Shown here: in pieces, positions 57,001 through 64,000 of the stretch
Layout of the letters: the number at the start of each line of letters is the position of its first letter
Position numbering within the stretch: position 1 is the stretch's first letter
DNA from: Liolophura sinensis
Taxonomy: Eukaryota; Mollusca; Polyplacophora; Chitonida; Chitonidae
NCBI RefSeq assembly: GCF_032854445.1
Contig: NC_088301.1
Coordinates: forward strand, 24,660,402-24,724,401
Direction of reading: 5' to 3'
Length of the DNA: 64,000 bases
Notes under the pieces: model-generated
Seen by the model: the letters and a program-made list of their open reading frames with translations, nothing else
What the model was told of the DNA's origin: nothing
Databases searched by the model: none
Program-made: the position numbers and the translations under genes

Positions 57001-58676
57001 ATTATATTGTGTGTAAGTTGTTGAGTTCAGGTTAGATAAGTGGGTCAGCTAACCCATGTCAACACCTCTGATCATATCAGCCTAAGGTCAGCCATGTGAC
57101 ATAAAAACACTGGCATTACCAGCTTACCAGGTCAAGGTGTAAGTATGGAGAGATATCAGATATAAGATAAAAAATATTCCCTTTTTCTCAACAATGCAAA
57201 CCTCATGAAAAATGAAGCTAGTTGCCCTTTGTCGTTTCCAGAGAAAAAATGCCTTTACTTCTTTTAACTGCCACAGCTATCAAAAAGAAAAACAAACTAT
57301 TTTGCAAATCAGGCAGGCGAGAAAAGATGGGAAGAACAGCCATAGGAAACAATCTCTGTTTTTTTTTTTTTTTTTTTTTGTGAGGCCTAAATGCCAGTAA
57401 ACTACCCAGCTCCTAAACACAGCAATAAGGTGAAAATATATTGTCTGTGTATCTGTATATTACATGTAGTCACTCCCTTGCCAGGAAGTTTATCAGGACA
57501 TTACATATTTAATCTGGGAATCCTTAAACAAGTTAGGTGTCATTTTGACAGGCCTTTCTTTATATTCTTTCGAGAATAATTATTTCCAATCAGTGCAGCA
57601 GCACTATACTGGTTTACCTATTACACCGTAAACATCAGGTCAGTCCATTAACTACAGCTATAGTTTCTGTTGCCACAGCTACCTAGTACCAGTTATTTAT
57701 TGATTTTTCCACCTGTGCATGTATAGGTGAATGCTGTACACATGTACATGTATGTAAGATTATGTGAAAGTACATGTATGTGCAAAGGCCGAGCACACTG
57801 ATATACAACTGACAAAACATGCATTAGGCTACTCAACTAAAAATCCTCCGGCTGTACATGGGAAGACCAGCAGCCTGCGGATGGTCGTGGGTTTCCCCTG
57901 GGCTCTGCCCGGTTTCATCCCACCATAATGCTGGATGCCGTCATATATGTGAAATGTGAGGCCCAAATTCAGATTGCATAGTAGATATAGCATATATACA
58001 TGTAGGTGACTGAATTCAGGCCAGAAGATAGACAATGCGCAATAACTGTTGTCATCAGTTTCTTATTACCGGCAGCAGTATATAAATCTGTTACACTATC
58101 TTGAAACTTGAAAGATTTAAACTTGTTAAAGAGACATAAATGTTTCTCTACTGTCTAGCAGGGAGTGAGATACATGTAAGTGAGAGGACTAAATTAGCTG
58201 ATATCTAATTAATTATTCAGGTGGGGATGGGCAGGATGATAAGGCAATATTATTGATATTGATATGTCAATATAAACAAAATACTCCCCCCAACTCCCAA
58301 CCTACCTCTCTTTATCATATTCTGAGAATTGTCACTTATATATACACTTCTATTTTTCTAAAATACCCTGAGATAAGTACTTCAAACTTTGAAAGTGTAA
58401 ACAACAAATAAAATCAGTAAATGTCATACGCCCATTGAATGTTCTCACCAGCTTTTGGAGATCATCATTTCCTCCGACGTGCACATTGTTGAAGAAGATC
58501 TGGGGCACAGTTTTCTTGCCGGTCCTGTCGATGACTTCTTGCCGACACTGAGGGAACGCTTCTAGGCTAATGTCAGTATACGGTAGATTGTGAGAGTGTA
58601 GAGTGTTTTTCGCCCTCATACAATGAGGACAGCCCAATATGGAGTACACCAGTATTCTCCCCTTGATGTCTTCCAT
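45087..58676 (-). CDS. Gene B: glutaredoxin-DEP-DUF547 protein (ten exons)
   Basis: Exons (minus strand order): 58449-58676, 55643-55751, 54152-54313, 53163-53336, 51383-51456, 50262-50459, 48442-48535, 46718-46850, 45771-45914, 45087-45212, about 480 residues. Residues 1-90 are a glutaredoxin domain with dithiol site C16-P-H-C19, the cis-Pro TVP (56-58) and GGNDDL (68-73). Residues about 113-215 are a DEP domain (GIIKDHR, FTGKDFIDWV, REMGQELI, MFYRLL). Residues about 250-480 are DUF547 (FINIYNALVIHA, YSLQDIENGVLRGN, HFALVCGAKSCPPI, ending YDWGVN). All phases agree except after exon 8, where one base appears missing near 46725-46735. In-frame ATGs at 58805 and 58913 could add an Arg-rich leader, perhaps mitochondrial; I chose 58676 because it starts directly at the fold. 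The architecture suggests a membrane-associated redox protein, but the role of DUF547 is unknown. Confidence 0.9.
46007..46140 (+). repeat. SINE family B head and body
   Basis: The head CATAGCTCAGCTGGTAGAGA, then GATCAATCCTGGG and AGAGAAGTTGTAACTTCCTC. It lies in intron 8 of gene B. A-box and B-box are recognisable, but the body identifies it as a SINE and not a tRNA gene. Confidence 0.8.
47275..47640 (-). repeat. Two SINE family C heads about 240 bp apart
   Basis: CAGCTGGGGAATTGAACC at about 47290 and CAGCTGGGGATTTGAACC at about 47527, each followed by TTAAAGGGAAAT- or CTAAAGGGCAAT-type ends. They may be a tandem duplication, in intron 7 of gene B. Confidence 0.65.
47737..48015 (-). repeat. 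SINE family A, full-length but diverged
   Basis: The tail (TTGATTGGTGTTTTATACGG), middle, body and head (TAACCACTAGGACACAGC) are all present in reverse orientation, in intron 7 of gene B. Confidence 0.85.
48661..50224 (+). repeat. 44-bp minisatellite, about 35 units, in intron 6 of gene B
   Basis: The unit reads AGCCATGTCAGTATGTATAC, CTGTGGYTATGTGATCAWGC, ACTT. Two sites vary together most often (C with A, T with T), making two main unit types that are interspersed. The first and last units share CATTATG instead of CAGTATG. The array ends 37 bases before the exon 6 donor. Confidence 0.97.
51193..51342 (+). repeat. SINE family A, 5'-truncated
   Basis: It contains GGTTTCCCCTGGACTCTGCC and GGTACGGTGTTAAGTACCAA, then AAATAAAATAAATAAAC. 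Intron 5 of gene B. Confidence 0.8.
51541..51764 (+). repeat. SINE family A, near full-length, diverged
   Basis: The head GGAGCCTCCACGGCTCATTG is followed by body and tail (GAGTACGGCATGAAACACCA). It lies 85 bp upstream (minus sense) of the exon 5 acceptor. Confidence 0.85.
51915..52200 (-). repeat. SINE family B, tail and body
   Basis: The plus strand shows TTGGGGTTTGACGTCGTACT at one end and TTTTTAAAGTCTTTGATATG at the other. Intron 4 of gene B. Confidence 0.8.
52270..52534 (+). repeat. SINE family A, full-length
   Basis: The head GGGGCCTCCGTGGCTCAGTT, B-box GAGTTCAAGTCC, middle and tail end in (AAAT)n. Intron 4 of gene B. A duplicated CAATGCGGTC lies inside the head. Confidence 0.93.
52915..53117 (+). 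repeat. SINE family D, best copy
   Basis: It contains CTTCCACCAATATGGTGTGC, GTGGAAAAGTTTGTCAGTAC, TTGGTGGTTTACC and the tail TTCTTGAGCAAGCCATTAAA with an (AAAC)n end. It ends about 45 bases from the exon 4 donor of gene B. Confidence 0.75.
54009..54031 (+). repeat. G homopolymer run
   Basis: About 20 G lie in a row in intron 3 of gene B. The length is unreliable in any assembly. Confidence 0.8.
54341..54808 (+). repeat. 20-bp minisatellite, about 23 units, in intron 2 of gene B
   Basis: The unit ACATTTACCCAGATATCAAT repeats almost without gaps. The array stops 27 bases from the exon 3 acceptor. On the transcribed strand each unit carries CTGGGTAAAT, which resembles a splice donor. Confidence 0.97.
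54878..54992 (-). repeat. SINE family A fragment, followed by a family D fragment (55020-55080)
   Basis: The reverse tail and middle (CAGCATTATGGTGGGAGAG, CAGAGCCCAGGGAGAAC) are followed by GTTTGTCAGTTACTTGCTAA of family D. Confidence 0.75.
55283..55355 (+). repeat. 27-bp tandem repeat, nearly three units
   Basis: CTATTGCCTTAAAGGAAAAG plus AGAAAGG is repeated in intron 2 of gene B. Confidence 0.85.
55561..55724 (-). repeat. 82-bp tandem duplication of an exon end with its splice donor (gene B)
   Basis: 55561-55642 and 55643-55724 are almost identical (one difference, GAT/GGT). Each ends, on the minus strand, in AAAGATGCAG followed by GTATGTGTGA. Splicing at the donor by 55643 joins in frame to exon 3. 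Use of the donor by 55561 would read eight more codons and stop (ending in CDCPSQ). Confidence 0.9.
55752..58448. other. Intron 1 of gene B
   Basis: It is AT-rich. It holds an imperfect short duplication (56790-56850 and 56865-56930), a T-run at 57358-57379 and a family A SINE at 57840-57955. No further exon is seen. Confidence 0.6.
57840..57955 (+). repeat. SINE family A, truncated at both ends
   Basis: It contains GGCTGTACATGGGAAGACC, CTGCGGATGGTCGTGGGTTT and CACCATAATGCTGGATGCCG, and the tail stops after GTGAAATGTGAG. Confidence 0.85.
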
Positions 58677-59080
58677 GATCCGCCGTGGTATGAATGACAC
58701 AGACCTTCTTGGCACAGGTAGATAAAGCCAAGACTGAACGTATCGCGAGGCCCACGCGATGACGCGGAGTGAGCTGAACCATGTCCGGCTTAATACAGTA
58801 AACATTTCACACAACACGGAAGTAAATCGATCAACCGACTGCCATGTCCGAGTTCTCCTTGCTGAGTTATCCCCCCCTGACCCAGAGAATTCACTTGACG
58901 GGAAAGTGGCCACACATACGCCACATCAACGTCAGATTTGGAAATTTATAGTTATAGCAGTTGGTTGCTAAGCGTGCTGGATGCTATAATAATATCTCTG
59001 TACATTTCTTTATACGTGAAACCTAAAGGGCTGTTATGGGAATATATATATTCCGGTATTAGAAATTTATCTTGAAGCTT
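58677..59080. other. Upstream region of gene B
   Basis: It holds the in-frame extension with ATGs at 58805 and 58913 and presumably the promoter. No clear TATA box or CRE is seen. The region is richer in CpG than its surroundings. Confidence 0.4.
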
Positions 59081-59084
59081 TATT

Positions 59085-59295
59085 TACATGTACTTATTTA
59101 TTTGGTTTTTTTTAACACCACACTTAAGAAATGGCAATTTACGATGGCAGTCAATTTTGTGTGAAGAGGAAACCAGAGTGACCAGCATAAACCCGCGACT
59201 ATACTGATAAGTTAGTGACAAACTTTTCCACATGATATGCACAGACATCCACGCACACCATATTGATGGAAGACAAGTGGCCGTCAACAAACCTT
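59085..59295 (-). repeat. SINE family D
   Basis: Reverse-oriented tail TTATTTATTTGG, then CACCACACTTAAG, CAGAGTGACCAGCATAAACC, ACAAACTTTTCCACATGATA and CACCATATTGATGGAAGAC, matching 52915-53117. Confidence 0.7.
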
Positions 59296-59454
59296 AAACT
59301 GCACATGACCACAATAAGTGAGAGCGCGGATATCTACAAATTCCCTGTCCATGATGAGGTTTGAACCTGCACTTTGTGTGCCCTAGAACATGTAACAGCT
59401 GTAACATGATCCGCTCCTGCTTGCAGCTTTACAGGAAAATCTACCATAACGCAA

Positions 59455-59645
59455 CTCAGATGAGTATTTAAGGCAGTGTCATGTATAGAGTGCTGCTTCA
59501 CTGAAGCAAAGACAATCTCTTTGACATCTTACCCTACCATAAAACGACTGCAAACAATAATGCTACTCAGATGAGTATTTAAGGCAGTGTCATGTATAGT
59601 GCTGCTTCACTGAAGCAAAGACAATCATTATGACATCTCACCCTG
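59455..59645 (+). repeat. Tandem duplication of about 105 bp
   Basis: CTCAGATGAGTATTTAAGGC, TGTCATGTATAG, GCTGCTTCACTGAAGCAAAG and GACATCT occur twice in the same order. TGCTTCACTGAAGCA is itself palindromic. Confidence 0.9.
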
Positions 59646-59649
59646 CTAC

Positions 59650-62600
59650 TGTGTTAACCAACACATTCTACTCGACTCTTAACCCAAGTCTTAAAACTGC
59701 TTTCTCTATTGTTTCAGTTATATCGGGACAGTCCTCTTCTAGAAGGCCTTTAAAAGTCTCATTGGCCAACATGTTACAGCTATTCCTCAACGAAATCCCA
59801 TGCCAAAGACTTTGTCTATCATCCCGAGCAGCAAGCATGGAGGTAGAAGAACAAAAATTTTAAAGTGCTAAAAGGACTTTGTTAGCAGGGCATGGCTTGA
59901 TATGTAGAGAACCCACTGAGCTAGTGACCTAAACAGTACCCAACCTGAGAAAAAAGCAAAGGAAGGCAAAACGACATTTATGTCATCTTTGCTGCATACA
60001 TGACCTGACTTGAGGGTGAATTTGGGCGCTTCACCTCTCCCGACCATTTCCAAGAGATCTAAGCAGAATTTTTAGGAAACTACAAAGATGTTCCTTTGAC
60101 CGATTTAGCCAACAGGGTTTTGTACAAACAGGAAGAGTGGGAGAAAAGCAACTCAGAATAAAACAAAAAACAATAGTGTATGTGAATTCTCAGTTGAGTT
60201 TATTCCATTGGTAAAGCAACACCTATATCTTTGCTTCTGTGCTTATTCACTCCGATATAATCTTACCTGAAATTGGTGAGCCCATCCAGGGCTCTATACA
60301 TCTGAGTGACATGTCAGATTTCTTGTCTGTAAAAATTCTGTCATTTAGGAATCAAGGATTGGCAGGTCAGTTACTAAAGGCATTATTAATTAGCAAGCAA
60401 AAAACAAGACAGAAAAACAAACCCCCCCCCCAAAAAAAAAACGAACACCTGATACTAGTACATGTATTCTAGAATTAATTTTCTGTCTGTGCATTATTTG
60501 GGGGTAAAAACTAATGGCGACTTATTATACAGTGATAGATTAATAAACTTTCGAATGTTTTGTATTTCATATTAATCGGAGAGTTACAAGTGCACATTAA
60601 TTTTTTTATGATGTATTCGTACAATTACACTAGATAATACATGTATTTACATAGTGAGACTGTATACGAGCAGTCTGTACACAGAAATAGTCGCCACATG
60701 GCTCACAGTGTCAGTAACCTATCACACTGCACACAGTGTACGGACAAGTGCACCGTGCCATTAGTCAGGATGGATCATGGGCAGAGACATAGGTACATGT
60801 ACAACTGACAAGGCGGGTTTAACATGCTGTTCAGGTAAAATAGTTTCATACTCTGGCATTTGTTACATCCTGTTCGTAACATTGGTTACACATATGTTTA
60901 GCTACATGGCCTCCATACTCTAAAATGTATATGTTTCAGGTACTGGTACTTCTGAGAAAGTTTGTTACATTCTAGTACTTCTCACAATACATTCTGGTAG
61001 TTACAGTGTCTTTTTCATATTTACATTTGGGCAGAGTACCTCTTCACTTTCTCATATTCATTTCCACACTTGGTTGCTTGTTAGACAAAGGTAACAGTGC
61101 TTATTTGACAGATTTGTGTGAGTTCTGAAGCAGAAATATTCCATCAAAAAATATCCACCTGTGCCTAAATTTTACCAAATAGATCTATTCCTTATAAATC
61201 AGTCAGGTTTTTCTTATTTCAAACACTTTATTAGCTCTTAAGGATTAAGTTTAAACTGAAATGTTGTCTGACGTTATGGTTACAACTATCAAGAAATGGG
61301 CTGTAAGAGAGTAATCCCTGTTTGGTATTGGAAACCGTATACAGCAAGTATTAGTTTCCACGGGAACACCTGTTCACTGATTTACTTTGTTTAACGGGAA
61401 ACATCACCAGGGATCTATTGTCAAGTATCAAATTAAAATTAAAACAAACATATTTCCATGGGCCAATATTTTTCAAAATATCTTAATATTACAGCTTTCT
61501 GATAGTAATCATATCATACCCATCACATCACACAGGATTCTTATTTGTTTTTGTTTAGTTTTGTTTTTTTGTAAAATTTTATATTCTGTCCTGCCACCTT
61601 CAAACATAATTATTTCATGTGTTATGTACATCTAAATACTTATTTTATAACCTTTCTTACATGTAAATAATGGCATTAAATTTATCCTTACACATGTACC
61701 ACATATGTGGATGAGATTGAATAAAATTAAGGAAAAAAAAATAGCTGTACCATATGCACAGAACTGATTTTCTTCTCCATAATAAGGTTTGTTTATACCA
61801 GAGTAAGTATAATCTATAATTCTGAGGTATAACAATGTACACAGACTGTCTCAAGTGATCACAGGGTTACATACTTTTCTGTGCATAAAAAGATCAAGAA
61901 TTGAAGTTGCCTTAAAAGATTTTAAAAGAAACATAAAGAGAAAAAAAAAATTCTTCGTTAGAATTTGAATTTGTAATCGTATATATCAGAGAAAGTGATA
62001 TATATAGTATTTTTTAGAAGATATGAATATATTTTGAAAACTGTAGCCATTGGGAGCTACCAGAAGCTGTCCATTACATTCTAGGCCATTAGACAGTTGA
62101 ACTACCTATATTTAAGCCATTGTACTATTGGATGTAAACCAAACATACTGGTACTTATAGTTAGGGTAAAATAACAAAAGTCTCTTTTGATGCAGCATAA
62201 AAAACATTTGACAAAAAACCAAAGTTAACTGCTTCAAGTATATTCCTATTTCACGCTGCATGCAGTGTCAAATCATAAAACAAGTCCTGCAGACAACCAA
62301 AACACCATTAAATGTCGAAAAGCTGTAGCTGAACTGCTTTACTTTGACACACTGCGTAGATTATCGTTACCAGATTTTATATGATCTTACAGATGTTACA
62401 GACTGGGGGAATGTGAGGAGTACTCCATCCCTTTCCATCTTTTCATACCTTGAAAAACCACCTCCGTTACAGATGTGAACAGGACTGAAACACTTTTACA
62501 GCTAGAGGTTGTTTGAACTTTTTTAAACTTCAAATGTTTTGAATAAAGAATTTGGTAGGTACATGTACATATAAATGAGATGAAGGGCTAAGAGACAGTC

Positions 62601-64000
62601 ATTAAGACATCACAGCGAAGAGAAAGAGGAGAATATATACGTAGCTTTACATTTAGCATTCATGTTTTCCACTGCAAGACAAGCTGGCTGCCACACTACA
62701 TGGCTGGCCATGCATCATGGGAACTCTTCACAGCAACGTCGTTACCTTGTGGTACTGAACAGTTCCAAATCGTGGTACGGATCAGAAAGTGGCGACCGCT
62801 CAATAATGAGTGGCAGTTGGTACTGCTCACTAAATAACTGCATGACACAGCACAGTCAGAAACCTGGTGGTTCTGCATAGCAGCATCGGTTTAGCACTAT
62901 GCTGTACATGTACATGACCACGGACCAGATTCACAGTACCTTATGGTTTACTGTGTTGTACTGAGGAGAAAATTTTGCTCTGTTGCATGCATGCATGATG
63001 CCTAGCCCGTCATAACCCAACATAAACTAAAAGCAATATTTACATCAGGTACAGGCGAAATCTGGCCTTTACAGTGTCATCAAGAATGTCTGGTTATCCG
63101 TTCAGTTATGTTTTACTAGAATACAGCTTACAAAGATCAATGAATACAGCTTACAAAGATCAATGAATACAGCTATGGTGAGAACATGGCACAAGAAGGT
63201 CAATAGAGGAAAACAGCAGTATTATATAAAATCAAGTTTAACCAGTTTTACCTCAAATTCATGCTTTTATAAAATTTATTAAACAAACATCCAGGTTTGC
63301 GAACTCCCAAAGCATGAATTTTGTAAAAAAGTAAACTTTATGTAAACCGAAGCTATGTTTTAATATGTATTACAGAAAATTGGACAAATGAAGGTCCTCA
63401 GACCGTTAGAGTCAAAAATCAGACTTCTAACTATGCACTGATTTTTTGCTTGATCCATCTATACCCAACTACAGTTGGTGAAAGTAGCCAAACATCAAGT
63501 CCTGTAACACTCTTCTGGTAGATATAACAATGAGTTTGACTTGAGAGGTCCCAAATATTTTAGTTTCACAAAGTTTAATATTCCTTAAGAAAATTCACAT
63601 GGATTATAGTCCATAGCCAGGCTTCAAAGATTTCACAAAAAGCATAGGTTGCATATTTAAACAGCAAAAAAAAAAAAAAAATACAAATCATACCAATACA
63701 AAGTAAAATATTACGTCTATACTATTCATGTAACAAATATACACAGGATAAAAGGATGCATTGATAATCACATCAGAATGGTAAAAAATGAAAACATATC
63801 CACAAAAGGGGAGAGGGGGATTTAAAAAAAGAAAAAAAAAGGGGGGGGGGGGGCAAAAAAATGTTTAACTTTAAACAAGACAAATCAGCTTTACAATCAC
63901 AATGCTGACCCTGTGCCAGCCGATTTCCTTCAATTGGGTCAAGGGTCATACCCTCCAAAAGCCTTGATGCCGAGAGCATGTGGTAAAAATACCAATATAC
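59650..64000. other. AT-rich DNA without a supported gene
   Basis: No SINE of families A-D, no splice-linked exon and no RNA gene are recognised. It holds a 23-bp repeat (63118-63172, GAATACAGCTTACAAAGATC) and a run of 13 G at 63841-63853. The long repeat-poor stretch could be the 3' UTR of a minus-strand gene beyond the window, but this is inference. Confidence 0.4.

Noticed and set aside
62662-62880. Overlapping short open frames on both strands
   Set aside because: Neither strand shows a familiar motif or splice sites joining it to another exon.

Overview
The window is eukaryotic, animal nuclear DNA. Its genes are split by GT-AG introns, it is AT-rich, and it is crowded with tRNA-derived SINEs, foldback elements and minisatellites. 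An AGPAT5-type acyltransferase and a glutaredoxin-DEP-DUF547 protein fit an invertebrate, and the SINE style suggests a lophotrochozoan such as a mollusc or brachiopod. The species cannot be fixed from the sequence alone. Layout, left to right. 1-1.15 kb: first coding exon of an AGPAT5-like acyltransferase on the minus strand, with the rest of the gene off the left edge. It shares a 278-bp divergent promoter, holding a perfect CRE palindrome, with gene A. 1.4-14.1 kb, plus strand: gene A, nine exons for an EF-hand protein of about 549 residues that I do not recognise by name; its last exon carries an apparent one-base frame slip. 14.1-37.4 kb: intergenic, repeat-rich DNA built by segmental and tandem duplication. 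It holds one intact, compact, divergent class A-like GPCR (21608-22576), a decayed GPCR relative (35068-36066), a 50-bp minisatellite born inside a SINE, several foldback elements, and a Gypsy-type reverse transcriptase fossil of which one piece has become an 80-bp tandem array. 37.4-45 kb: mostly unassigned DNA, a 5'-truncated LINE (minus strand) and a 15/30-bp minisatellite. 45.1-58.7 kb, minus strand: gene B, ten exons encoding glutaredoxin, DEP and DUF547 domains (about 480 residues). Its introns hold a 1.56-kb array of a 44-bp repeat, a 20-bp array and many SINEs, and one exon end plus splice donor is duplicated in tandem. 58.7-64 kb: upstream DNA and AT-rich DNA with no supported gene. 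The main themes are three real host genes plus one GPCR, and an unusually well preserved record of repeat birth: several SINE families share one 3' tail, SINE insertions can be compared with empty duplicate sites, and minisatellites have grown out of a SINE and out of a retroelement fragment. No prokaryote-style system, CRISPR array or intact virus-like element is present.
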